The notes beneath the pieces were generated by a model. That model ran no database searches, had not been told where the DNA came from, and saw only the letters and a program-made list of their open reading frames with translations. A stretch of 64,000 bases of DNA from Ochromonas danica (taxonomy: Eukaryota > Sar > Chrysophyceae > Chromulinales > Chromulinaceae). Numbering within the stretch: the stretch's first letter is position 1; every line of letters starts with the position of its first letter. A program made the position numbers and the translations under genes. The stretch is taken from assembly GCA_015146655.1 (NCBI GenBank), contig VKHL01000080.1, forward strand, positions 62,951-126,950, given 5' to 3'. Of this stretch, positions 1 to 9,705 are shown piece after piece.

Positions 1-159
1 AGATAGTCAGTCTCACTCCATGGTACTGCCTTCTCTCATCTTACAGCCATCTTCATCACAATACCAAAGCTCAGATGACACCATACCTTTGAGGGAAAGC
101 CAGCTTAGTTATGTTAACTGGTGGCTGTTCGTTTGTCACAGTATCTACCCAAAACTGTT

Positions 160-465
160 TTAAGCTGTGAGAGAGAAATCATTCCCCTTGTAGTAAGCCA
201 ACACATACGAGTTGTACTTCGCCACAATACGAATAGGAACAATAGGGACGTTGCCAGTCACTCTGCAGATTTTGTGAATAAGCTTGATAGCTTCTTCACC
301 TAACCGTCCGATGGCTTCCAGGTTGAAAGTATAGTACTGCTGCGGAATCGCCCGTACTATGACCGTTCTGGCTTCGTAACGGAGAGTATTGCGAGCTTCA
401 CTAGCCGTGTTGGCCCCCCCATCCGCTTCCTTATAAGACTGTTGGTGTAAGCAAAGCAAAAGCAA
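160..465 (-). other. Possible C-terminal remnant of a non-LTR retrotransposon polyprotein
   Basis: This is an open frame of about 100 residues with no ATG; the frame opens at a TTG. A plausible splice acceptor (ccaacag) lies just inside it, so the true exon may begin at 438. The part reading E-A-I-G-R-L-G-E-E-A followed some 35 residues later by Y-Y-K-G-N resembles, from memory, the short tail found after the reverse transcriptase domain in some LINE-like elements (E-x-x-G-x-x-G-x-E-A, then a V-A-x-x-x-G-N-A-like end). No reverse transcriptase motif is in the window. It could equally be the last exon of an unrelated gene. The 159 bases before it hold nothing I recognise. Confidence 0.25.
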
Positions 466-527
466 AGCATTCTAAACACACTATACATTATCTACATCAC
501 TATTTACAACTCTGCCCCATACAATCG

Positions 528-1556
528 CTATGAACTATCATCTTGCATCTCAGGATCGACACCATCATCAGTACCACTTTCCTCCTTCCTCTCCTCCTCT
601 TCGACATCTTCCATTTTCATCGGCATTGATGATGATGATGACGATGATGCATCTCCCACCACCGTGCCTCCCTTGCTCTCACCTTCCTGAGCTTTCCGTT
701 GCCGCTCATAAATCTCTCTTGCCATAGCCAACTCATCTTCTCTCTGCTTGGCCAATAGTGCAGCCTCAAAACGCTTTCTCTCACGTTTGATTGCTCTTCT
801 CTTTCGAGCTTCTTCTTCATCTCGACGCTGTTGTTCTTCAAATCGTCTCTCTTTCTCTTTCAAGGCCATGAAAGCTTGCTTCTGGAGGATATCTTCTCTC
901 TCAGCAATCTGATTCTCAATATCACTAGGAGAGACCTGCTTAGGCTTTATGATAGTTAATAGATGTGCACGATAAGCAAGAAGAGCGACTAGAATAGTCA
1001 GACCACCTAGAATAGCAGCCAAAATGATAACCTCCTTGACAAAGACTGCTACGATGATGACAGCAGGGATATAAGAGAGAGTCAAGGCAAGAAACCATCG
1101 ATTACGACATTCCTCTGCTTGAAAATGTCGTTGTATGATAGACAGTCGTTCTTCTCCTAGACGACGTTGTTCTTCTTCATGGACTTCTGTCTTGGCTTGA
1201 TTGTGAGCATTCGCTTGAATCATAGCTTGGACACGTTGAAGTTCAAGACCTTCTTCTTTCACTTTCCGTATCCTTTCTTTCTTTTTCAGTCGAATGTCTT
1301 CAAGTATCTTTTTTTCAGTTTCCACTTCAGCTAATCGTTTGGTGAGTAATCCCTCGATGCGATGGAGAAGTTCTTCATTGGCTGTGCGCCACATAGGACT
1401 CTTCGACTTCTTCGCTGTTGCTTGAAGGTGATGATACATTCCTTGAAGCTGAGCGGCATTGAGTTGGACTAGTCTTTCTTCTATGCGATCACTATAGTTC
1501 GAGCTGAACTTGTCCTCAGACAAGAGCTCTTTGATAAACAATGCGATAGATGGCAT
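528..1556 (-). CDS. Coiled-coil protein with a central membrane hairpin, function unknown
   Basis: Single-exon reading frame of 342 residues starting at an ATG and ending in TAG. The N-terminal 70 residues look helical. A highly charged Lys/Glu/Arg coiled coil covers roughly residues 70-150. A strongly hydrophobic stretch at about 152-198, with a short charged break (V-K-E-V), suggests two closely spaced transmembrane helices. A second charged coiled coil runs from about 205 to 285. The tail has a run of seven serines and then becomes acidic. Predicted layout: a membrane-anchored protein with both coiled coils on the same side. I do not recognise the family. It is the neighbour of tRNA-Lys, which lies upstream on the opposite strand. 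Confidence 0.75.
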   Translation of the reverse strand: MPSIALFIKELLSEDKFSSNYSDRIEERLVQLNAAQLQGMYHHLQATAKKSKSPMWRTANEELLHRIEGLLTKRLAEVETEKKILEDIRLKKKERIRKVKEEGLELQRVQAMIQANAHNQAKTEVHEEEQRRLGEERLSIIQRHFQAEECRNRWFLALTLSYIPAVIIVAVFVKEVIILAAILGGLTILVALLAYRAHLLTIIKPKQVSPSDIENQIAEREDILQKQAFMALKEKERRFEEQQRRDEEEARKRRAIKRERKRFEAALLAKQREDELAMAREIYERQRKAQEGESKGGTVVGDASSSSSSSMPMKMEDVEEEERKEESGTDDGVDPEMQDDSS

Positions 1557-1725
1557 TAAAATCGATAAAAGACAAGAAAAATAGAGAAGAAGAGATATTA
1601 AAAGAGAGGGAAACCATCAATTGCTAATGGCATTTCTCTCTTTCATGAATGGGAAAGGGTGGACAGGAAACGGTTCATTGAAACTAGTTTATATTTTTGC
1701 TGGATTTCAGCTAATTGTAAAGTTA

Positions 1726-1798
1726 ACCCGGTTAGCTCAGTCGGTAGAGCGCCAGCCTTTTAAGCTGGTGGTCGAGGGTTCGAGTCCCTCATCGGGTG
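1726..1798 (+). tRNA. tRNA-Lys (anticodon TTT)
   Basis: The 73 bases fold as a full cloverleaf. The 7-bp acceptor stem is ACCCGGT with ATCGGGT, including one G-T pair, and the discriminator base is G. The D arm is GCTC-AGTCGGTA-GAGC. The anticodon stem CCAGC/GCTGG encloses the loop CTTTTAA, giving anticodon TTT. The T arm GAGGG/CCCTC carries the standard TTCGAGT loop. There is no intron. A run of five T at 1806-1810 is a fitting RNA polymerase III terminator. Confidence 0.97.
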
Positions 1799-2337
1799 AC
1801 CATTCTTTTTCCTCAGCCTTCTGAAATGCCAACAATCATACAGTATGCAGTAATAGTATTTTTAAATAGTTCTGGTGTATAATCATGCCAACAAAAAGTA
1901 AGACAATGCGAAGGATAGCAGCAAATTCATTCCTTGCTTTGATTGCTGTTTATTATCCAGTTTCCTTTTCCTTTCCTCTTCGTCCCTACCTCTTTCTCCT
2001 TTCTCTCGATTATACCATCGAATTACTGACACACAATGAACTTCAAGTACTCGTGGTCATCACACAGCTCACCCCACAGTATGATGGACTTTGGGCAGGA
2101 CTACTGTGACATAGAGTCGATGATATGATTGATGTAGACAATACAGTTCCATGTTTCGACTCAACTAATGTACCCGCTGATACAGCTGTAGCAGACATCC
2201 AGGAACAGTACCTTTGACTCGAATGTAAAGGAGATTTCTTCAGCAAACAAGTGGCTTTTGTGACATGCTGTGGACAGGATCCATCACCATCATCATGATC
2301 ATCCGGGTATTGCAAATCAGATGATATTATGTAATGT
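1799..2337. other. Intergenic region, no convincing gene
   Basis: This holds the polymerase III terminator of tRNA-Lys and then unassigned sequence. A 74-residue hydrophobic open frame runs from 1885 to 2109 on the plus strand. It has no recognisable family, and I found no clear splice continuation, so I do not call it a gene. Confidence 0.5.
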
Positions 2338-2389
2338 GAGGTAGACTAGTCTAAGTGAGGATGCTCTTCTTCTGTCTTTGTTGTCTTCT
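2338..2389. repeat. 52-bp direct repeat, copy 1 (beyond 3' end of ankyrin gene)
   Basis: These 52 bases match 4655-4706 in the same orientation with one mismatch (base C versus T after GTGAGGATG). The two copies bracket the whole ankyrin gene. Near its start each copy carries the perfect 12-base palindrome TAGACTAGTCTA. The flanks on either side of the two copies are unrelated. Confidence 0.9.
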
Positions 2390-2522
2390 TCTGTGAGATT
2401 TGTTTGTTTTGCAATCCAATTCCATGGAATGCATACATAATTTTACCTGTTTTTGCCGGTAAAATATGAAAACCATTTTGCCAATTTTCAAAACCTTACG
2501 AATTCATTCTGCTCTTCTTAAA

Positions 2523-4603
2523 CTAGATTGCTCCCTTGGCCTTCAGAAGTGCTCTAATCTCTTCTGTCTTAGCAACAGATAGAGGAGTTTCTCCATCCTA
2601 AACCAACAATAACAACAAGATACAAGACAACATAAGACAGAGAGTATGACAAGGTTAGAGTCAATAACAACAACACACTCTGTCAACATAACTACCACTG
2701 CCACTACCATCTTACTACTACTATATAACCTACTAACATATAACATATAACATATAGCAGTAGACTAGTACCATCTAATCACTGTACTCCAATAATAACC
2801 ACACATCATGTCACTCACTCTAATAATACTCTACACCCTATTGCTAACCTCTCATACACACCACCATAACACATAATCCATTTCATACATCTACACCACT
2901 ACACCTACAACATCAATACTCTGCTAGACTATTCTAGACATGGCTAAACGTACCTTATCAGTCTTGTTCATATCAACGCGTCCATCACGTAATAAGATCC
3001 TAACAACTTCAACATGATCATTGCAGCAGGCACCATGCAAGGGAGTCCATCCCCACTACTCCCCACAGTCGCATTAGTAACATATACTAGCTATAACAAT
3101 AATCACATTCTAACGTATAACATACTACATATCATAATTGTGACATACTATACAGTACAATACTACTAGCATCATGTAAGGTGGAAGAAAGAATAGCCAC
3201 ACTTACATTATTGGCCTTGTTAACGTCTATCCGCTGACCAGACAACAGGAACTTCACCACTTCAACACGACCAAAGCAGCATGCAAAATTCAGAGGCGTC
3301 CATCCATCCTACTCAAACATAGGCATTGTAATCATGCTGTATCTGATCACACTAACATATGCTAATACTAACACCTTCATCTACTTTATACTAACACCTA
3401 CACTATCACTTACAAAGATAGTCACACTTACATGATTAGTCTTGTTCACATCCACCCGCTCATCAAGTAATAACATCCTAATAACTTCAACATGCTGACC
3501 ATATCTGCATGCATTGTACAAGGGAGTATATCCCCACTAGTCAAACACAGACACATATATTAGCTATCACAATAATAATCATCAGACAAGAAAGACTTAA
3601 GTCGTACACAGCAGACCCTCTTACCATATCAGCCATGTTTACATCTATTCGAGGAGCGGTCAATAAGACTTTCACAACTTCTACATTCCCTTTTATTTTG
3701 CAGGCAACATGTAAAGGAGTACTTCCATTCTAATCAAACCACAGGCCAACATTGGCATTAACATGGTGTTATAATACCACAGTATAATATACAACATTAT
3801 AACAATAATAGATCTAGTCATACTAACATTTACAGAATACAATACTCTCGCTTTAGCATCATATTATACAACAATACGCCAGGGTTAGGCACACAACAAT
3901 TACAACCTGAACACTCAGGCAAACATCATCATCAGTAGTTGTTGAAATGATTGCATGCATACTCACCTCGTCCACAGCATTGACATCTATTGCTGGATGA
4001 AGTAACAACAACCTTATCATCTCCGTATTACCCTTCACAGCTGCCATGTGCAGCGCTGTCATACCCTACAGACCATTATTAGACATTCACCACATCATAC
4101 CATCTCTATTAGAATGCACAGCAACATAGTTGATCTATACACAGACATCTCTCCCGCCTACATCATAACAACTACAATACAATAGCAAGCATCATCATCC
4201 TAGCTAACAGACTTAGTTAGCTAGAGTACACTGTTCTCCCTCATGACACCACCTTCTACACACTATAGCAACCAGCAGCCTATAATCAGTACTTTACCTG
4301 GATTTCGTAATCATCTACAGTCACTGTGACGTGATGGTGGATTAGTGATACAGGGATTCTATGAATTGCATTGTAAGTCTCCAGTGTTTTCAATACAGTC
4401 AAATCTTCTGATTCAATCATTTGCTGCCAATCAGTGGAGCAATTCTGAAGTAGAAGAGCGATCTCGTCCTCTTGTGACTGAGACAATAATAAGTTGTCAT
4501 TTGGAACCAGAGTGTCTGTAGTCTTTCCTTCGATTTCTTTGAGGAGGTTTGCATTCAAGTCAGCAATTTCAACCTTTCTATTTTCTTCCTCTGTATCTTG
4601 CAT
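2523..4603 (-). CDS. Ankyrin-repeat protein with one repeat per exon
   Basis: Seven exons on the minus strand: 4603-4298, 4065-3967, 3729-3625, 3536-3432, 3308-3207, 3055-2954 and 2597-2523. They give 297 residues. Exon 1 encodes a 102-residue acidic, non-repetitive N-terminus. Exons 2-6 are 99, 105, 105, 102 and 102 bases, all phase 0, and each encodes one complete ankyrin repeat (pattern G-x-T-P-L-H-x-A-C ... V-E-V-V-x-x-L-L ... I-D-V-N). Exon 7 encodes a short capping half-repeat that ends in TAG. All introns are GT-AG, 88 to 356 bases long. Ankyrin repeats are protein-binding modules; the partner is unknown. The phase-0, one-exon-per-repeat design would let repeats be added or lost without a frameshift. 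Confidence 0.88.
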
Positions 4604-4654
4604 GTTATTTGTCTGATCCTGACTGTATTTTGTATCAAATAATAATCTTAGGAT

Positions 4655-4706
4655 GAGGTAGACTAGTCTAAGTGAGGATGTTCTTCTTCTGTCTTTGTTG
4701 TCTTCT
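4655..4706. repeat. 52-bp direct repeat, copy 2 (upstream of ankyrin gene)
   Basis: Partner of the copy at 2338-2389. It lies about 50 bases upstream of the ankyrin start codon, so it may fall in that gene's promoter. The two copies start 2317 bases apart. Confidence 0.9.
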
Positions 4707-5034
4707 ATCTAACGTTATCACATCAGATCTTTTGCATTTCCTTTTGCCCGCCCTGTAAACGGGGTTTTCAGAAAAATGCGTCACTGTGGTCTGTTTCAAA
4801 ACTCACATAACGAGGTTTTGAAAGCGTTGGTTTTGAAAATATCCGTTTTCAGAGGTTTTTCATCGTTGACATGTTGGGTGTGTGTGTCAGTGAGTGTTCG
4901 TGTTGCGTTGGGTGCTTCTCTTGTCTTCTTCTTCTTCGTTGTTGTTGGCGTTGCAGCAAGAGAAAGAATCAAGAGAAGAGACAAGAAAAGAAAATAATTA
5001 ATTTAAAAAATAAATATTATATACATAGAGAGAG
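4707..5034. promoter_or_regulatory. Divergent upstream region of the ankyrin and F-box-like genes
   Basis: Gene-free stretch between two genes transcribed away from each other. It holds several variants of GGTTTT followed by CAG or GAAA, a GT-rich tract around 4877-4915 and an A/T-rich stretch just before the downstream start codon. No TATA box or other defined element could be assigned. Confidence 0.4.
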
Positions 5035-5766
5035 ATGTCCAAGAATTCTTATTTAGAATTGATTACTGATCCTGGGTGTCAGAAGTTTTGGAGCTTTTTA
5101 TCATTACGAGATATCATCAATCTCTCTCTTTCCTCTAATGAATCACGAAACCTTGTACTAGGTGAGGAAGCTGTGGCAGAGATTATTGCACGAACTTCTC
5201 TTGGTCCATGGAAAATCAATGCTTTCCAAAGTCTGAAGTTATTCCATCTTTCTCGTATTTTACGAATGTTGCAATCTCCCTTGGATGTCATTCTGCTCTT
5301 TGACGATCGCAATGGTCGCATGGTCTTGGATGTTGGTAGCACAGATGAAGATCTACAGAGAGGGGGTCTATTATCTGCTCCAGAAGAACAAGAAACGGAA
5401 GAGGACGTGGAGAGTCAGACAATCTTCCGACAGCTAGAGAGATGTTCGTACGATGAATATGATGACTTCCAGCCTCGCCATCCCATGCCTAAAGATCGTG
5501 CCCATCGTCGTGGTGATAGCTATTTCAACTCGGACATCGAGACTGTGGTCAATGAGATCTCAGGTGGGATGAGTAGTGGAACTTCTGCGGATTTACGAGC
5601 TATGGCACGATCTGCTTTGGAAGGAAGCCCCGCCGACCAGCCCGCGGCCACGGGGAATGCTGCTAAGAACCGTATTTTGGCTCGTGCTCGTAACAACGGA
5701 GGTGCTGCTTCTGCTGGCACACCCACTAAGGCTGGCCTCCCACCTACTGCGCCTAAGAGGGAATAG
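5035..5766 (+). CDS. F-box-like N-terminal domain protein with disordered C-terminus, function unknown
   Basis: Single exon, 243 residues, ATG to TAG. Residues 15-50 resemble an F-box helix pair (F-W-x-F-L-S-L-R-D-I-I-N-L-S-L-S-S-N, then A-V-A-E-I-I), which in known proteins binds Skp1 of SCF ubiquitin ligases. The match is by pattern only. The middle is acidic (Glu/Asp around 110-145). The last 60 residues are rich in Ala, Gly, Pro, Arg and Lys and are probably disordered. The stop codon is followed at once by a 44-bp tandem duplication and a hairpin, then an AATAAA. Confidence 0.7.
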   Translation: MSKNSYLELITDPGCQKFWSFLSLRDIINLSLSSNESRNLVLGEEAVAEIIARTSLGPWKINAFQSLKLFHLSRILRMLQSPLDVILLFDDRNGRMVLDVGSTDEDLQRGGLLSAPEEQETEEDVESQTIFRQLERCSYDEYDDFQPRHPMPKDRAHRRGDSYFNSDIETVVNEISGGMSSGTSADLRAMARSALEGSPADQPAATGNAAKNRILARARNNGGAASAGTPTKAGLPPTAPKRE

Positions 5767-5770
5767 TGGT

Positions 5771-5858
5771 GCAGAGAGTGTGTGAGAGAGACGCGAACGA
5801 AGACCACGAACCAAGCAGAGGGTGTGTGAGAGAGACGCGAACGAAGACCACGAACCAA
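5771..5858. repeat. Two tandem 44-bp copies in the 3' UTR
   Basis: Copy 1 is 5771-5814 and copy 2 is 5815-5858. They differ at one base. The repeat begins four bases after the stop codon of the F-box-like gene, so it lies in its 3' untranslated region. Confidence 0.92.
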
Positions 5859-5882
5859 CTAACTGTCCCCTCCTTATGTTGA

Positions 5883-5931
5883 ACTTGCCCTCTCTATAGG
5901 GGCAAGTCAATTATCCTTAACCTTTAATAAA
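5883..5931 (+). promoter_or_regulatory. 3' UTR hairpin and AATAAA polyadenylation signal
   Basis: ACTTGCCC at 5883-5890 pairs perfectly with GGGCAAGT at 5900-5907, giving an 8-bp stem with a 9-base loop. An AATAAA hexamer follows at 5926-5931. Together they mark the likely transcript end of the F-box-like gene. Confidence 0.5.
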
Positions 5932-6332
5932 GTAAATAGTCACTCATTCGTCCACACTTTCTGTTCTGCGCAAGCTGACTGCTTTCCCTCCATCAGCTTC
6001 TAATGGGCGCATGATAGAAGATCAGACCTTGCCCCTGTATCACCTTAATGCCACACTCCACTCTTGAGATTTCAAGTGTGATAGGAAGCAAGAGCACCGA
6101 ACACAGACACTTTGGAAAGATGAAGTACAATTGAATCGTAAATCTACAACAATATAATATGACCATTGCATCTTGCGGATGGAAGACGCAGAACCCTTTC
6201 ACTCCTCCAGATAGAGATAGTCGAGGAGGATCCAAATCACAGATGCATCTCGACAGTGTTCAGGTACACTCCGTGGACCACTAAGGAAGCATGAAGAAGA
6301 GTGCTTGGTGGGAAAGGGGGCCGGCAGATGCC
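5932..6332. other. Convergent intergenic region
   Basis: Lies between the 3' ends of the F-box-like gene (plus) and the SET gene (minus). No gene or repeat was recognised. Confidence 0.5.
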
Positions 6333-6902
6333 TCAGAGGGATAGATCAGAACCCACTATCTCGTCTGGTAGCCAAACAGACCAGTTCTTGATCCAGTACC
6401 ATCTGCCATAGTCTACGAAGACTTCTTCTCCAGGCTGAATGTCCCGCGTGGCGATGACTAAAGCACAGAGCTCCGAGGGACGCTTATCGAATTGCACATT
6501 CCATCTTTTGGGGTTTCGACAATCATTGATATACCTATCCTCAGCAATCATTAATCAGACAAGAAAGATTGACATGGTTGGTATGCAGGCCGAGAGGGTG
6601 GTGGGAGAGGAAAGAGGCACTTACCTGGCCAGACAGTGCATTGTAAACTTAGAGTCAACATAGCACTGCTCTCCTAGTCGCATGAGATAGGCTTTGTCTT
6701 CTAATCGCAGTGCTTCTGCTGTCCTCAACACTGTGCCATGATAGACACAGACGGTCTCTCCTTTAGAGAACTTACGTTTGGCAAATAAACCAAGAAAGTT
6801 ACACTTTGGTAATGTTGTTTTCTTTACTACTAAGTCTTCATTTTCTAAGATAACATCTCTTATATTACTATCCACTACTTGTGGACCTGGCAGATCGCTC
6901 AT
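6333..6902 (-). CDS. Small SET-domain protein, putative protein lysine methyltransferase
   Basis: Two exons, 6902-6625 and 6534-6333, joined in phase 2 through a split Arg codon; 159 residues. The protein is almost only a SET domain. The start is G-L-F-A-K-R-K-F-S-K-G-E (the G-x-G-like cofactor loop, though the second Gly is replaced). Then come Y-x-G, the R-Y-I-N-D-C motif (counterpart of N-H-S/C) and the C-terminal G-E-E-V-F-V-D-Y-G motif with its catalytic Tyr. SET domains use S-adenosylmethionine to methylate lysines in histones or other proteins. There is no pre-SET or post-SET cysteine cluster. This resembles the short stand-alone SET proteins of protists, whose substrates are mostly unknown. 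The acceptor was chosen because only GGATAG at 6540-6535 restores the frame. Confidence 0.85.
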
Positions 6903-7202
6903 CGCTTATCATCAAACATTGATAGCTAAAAGCCAACCCTTTTAAGTTAAGAGGGAAGTTGTGGCCAGATCTCCAGATCTCCAGATAATTTACCTCTGCG
7001 CTTTCTCCGTGGTGTTCTTGGAAGTTCTGCAGCACGCACACAGTGAGAGAGTACTGAGTGCCAGAGTGAGACTTGGCAGAGACAGAGAGAAGAAGACATC
7101 GATCATCCTCTTGGACTAGACTCCTCCCTCCCTCCTCTTACCACTTTCCTTTCTTCATTCTATCTCCTTGTTATTATTATTATCATTTAGAGCTGTTGAG
7201 GA
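6903..7202. promoter_or_regulatory. Divergent promoter region of SET gene and HslU
   Basis: 300 bases between two start codons facing away from each other. It contains a short direct repeat of GATCTCCA around 6968-6984 and a pyrimidine-rich stretch just before the HslU start. No TATA box is evident. Confidence 0.45.
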
Positions 7203-9021
7203 ATGAGATCATCAATTCTACTCAATCATGCTTTGTCATCTTCTCGACGATCAATCATCTCACGTTTTCTAAGTCAGACTGCTGCTCCATCAGCTCTGCA
7301 TGTCACAGATCACTCTGAGGTAAGCGCTATCCACCACTCTCTTTCCGTTACCATCCTATATTAACACGGCACCGACGTCACCAACAGCTTCCTCCAGAGA
7401 CTATCGCATCAAGTGTTCTCAATGCCGCTTTAAAACCTCGTGAGGTGGTGGACCAATTAGACAAGTTTATCGTAGGCCAAGGAGAAGCAAAGCGAGCAGT
7501 TGCTATTGCCTTACGAAATCGCTGGAGACGGCATCAATTGAGCGATGACATGAGGAACGAGGTCATCCCCAAGAACATTCTCATGATTGGACCTACTGGC
7601 TGTGGCAAGGTATTCCTTCTTCCCGCCCTGTTTCCTGCTTCTCATTCCTTCCCACGTTAAGCCTCTATGATGTGTGTCTATGTCTCTGTATGTCTATGTG
7701 TGTGTGTTCCTAGACGGAGATCGCCAGGCGTATTGCTAAGCTGTCTCAAGCTCCTTTTATTAAAGTGGAGGCGACCAAGTTCACGGAAGTTGGCTTCCAT
7801 GGTAAAGATGTAGATCAAATTATCCGTGATCTAGTGGATATTAGTATTAACATGACCAAGAAGCAGATTCGTGAGGTAAGTGGAGATGGATCTTGTTGTA
7901 GGGAGTGATTGTAACTCATTCTCAATGCTCTCGCTCTGTTAGAAAGTGAAAGCTGAAGTGGCAGAGACGGTCAACGAGCGATTGTTAGATCTTGTCATTG
8001 GTCCCCATGCTGATGATGCACAAAGAGAGTCTTTCCGCACATTGCTCAAGGAGGGTGCACTGGATGATCGTACCGTGGAAATTGATGTCCCCCCCAAACC
8101 ACATGCAGGAGATAAGAATGGAGCGCTTACTTTGGATCTGCAGACTGGATCGATCGCATCAGAACTCTTCCGCATGGTAAACAAGAATCCTCAGATGTTT
8201 GGTGGTCGTGGTACGAAAGCAGAGCGTCGCACAATGACGTTAGCGGAAGCTCGTCCCATCATCGAAGACAATGAGATTGAGAAGCTCTTAGAAGATTATG
8301 ATATCCCTAAGAAGGCCATTGCCTCAGTAGAGGAAAGTGGCATTGTCTTCATTGATGAGATTGACAAGTTGATTAGTGGTGGAGATTATCGTGGTGCAGA
8401 TGCATCTTCAGAAGGTGTTCAAAGAGATCTCTTGCCTTTGATTGAAGGATCCACCATATCAACCAAGCATGGCAATGTCAATACAGATTTTATTCTCTTC
8501 ATTGCTTCCGGTGCCTTTCATGCAGCCAAGCCTTCTGATCTCTTAGCAGAGTTACAAGGTCGTCTCCCCATTCGTGTGACATTGAAAGGCTTGACAGAGG
8601 AAGATCTCTACCGAATCCTCACTGAGCCTGTGACCAATCTCATTCGCCAACAGATTGAGATGATGAAATCTGAGAATGTGGATCTTTCTTTCTCTGAGGA
8701 AGCTATTCGAGAGATTGCTCGGGTTGCTCATTTGGTAAGACCTTTCTTCTTGCTATTATTATTCTTTGACATGGTAGTAGTAGTCTTATTATTATGAGAT
8801 GGAGTCTAATGATGGCTGCGTGATTGTCTCTCTAGACCAATAAAAGTGTGGAGAACATCGGAGCAAGAAGACTGCACACTGTCATTGAGAGAGTGATGGA
8901 AGAGGTTTCTTTCGATGCTCCTGATAAAGCGGGACAAAAGTTCGAAGTGACTGCAGACTATGTGCGCGAGAGAGTGAAGGGCTTATTGGGCAATGCTGAC
9001 CTGCGCAAGTACATTCTCTAA
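7203..9021 (+). CDS. hslU: HslU, ATPase subunit of the HslVU (ClpYQ) protease, organelle-targeted
   Basis: Five exons: 7203-7319, 7388-7609, 7714-7875, 7943-8734 and 8836-9021; 492 residues. HslU is a AAA+ unfoldase that feeds substrates to the HslV peptidase. Residues 1-40 are rich in Ser, Arg and Leu and lack acids until near the end, as expected for a mitochondrial presequence. The mature part follows bacterial HslU closely: D-K-F-I-V-G-Q, Walker A G-P-T-G-C-G-K at 107-113 (the exon ends at the Lys), [11 protein letters not shown], the intermediate domain within 168-290, Walker B V-F-I-D-E-I-D at 302-308, and a C-terminus of R-K-Y-I-L. In known HslU that tail docks into HslV. HslV is not in this window. 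HslVU is known from mitochondria of several protists. Confidence 0.95.
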
Positions 9022-9705
9022 GTGCTCTAGTCATCTTCATGTCATTGTTGTGCACACGACGGTAAAGGGAAGAAGGAAGGTGCTTCTATCATCCTCCTGG
9101 TCGTGGTTGTGGTTGTGGTGTGAAGAAGTGCAGGCCATCTTCAGATGCACTAGATAGACCAACCCTATATCATCATCCACCTAAACTACCACAGATCGAT
9201 AATAATGGAGTTGTTGTTGTTGTTCTTGCAGGTGATGGTAGTGTAAATTTAGCATAATACAATTGATGATACCATGGCATGGAAAGGCCTGGTGAAGGGT
9301 ATTCCATGGACACAGGGTCTGAAACAAAGGATCCTTCCCAACATACAGTATCACCACAGATTCAACACATAAGAGTTGAATTTGAAAATACACCCGACCA
9401 AGTCAACAAGAGAGGGCGGTTTCCGGTTTCGTAGGGGGGTGTTTTGGCTCCGAAAACCCGAATAATCAGACCAATCCGCACCCCGCATCCGGGACCCTCT
9501 CGTCTTCGATCTACTCTCAGCTGGTATGCCGCAGCAAAGATAACAACATAGTCAAGTGACGTGACAGCAGAGGGATCTTTCTGTCTATCTCATTTAATAG
9601 ACCATTTTTATTATAGACTACCCTTATTTTTTTCTTCCTTTCTTTCATTAAGATAATCTATTCCATTTTCTGTGCAGTTTTTCTAATTAACGGATAATCT
9701 AGAAA
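9022..9705. other. Intergenic region between HslU and EF-hand gene
   Basis: Contains GT- and GTT-rich stretches near 9110 and 9210, a G/C-rich patch around 9410-9500 that is probably part of the downstream promoter, and a T-rich tract at 9600-9660 before the EF-hand gene. No gene seen. Confidence 0.45.

Noticed and set aside
1885-2109. A 74-residue hydrophobic frame after tRNA-Lys
   Set aside because: No recognisable family and no clear splice continuation.
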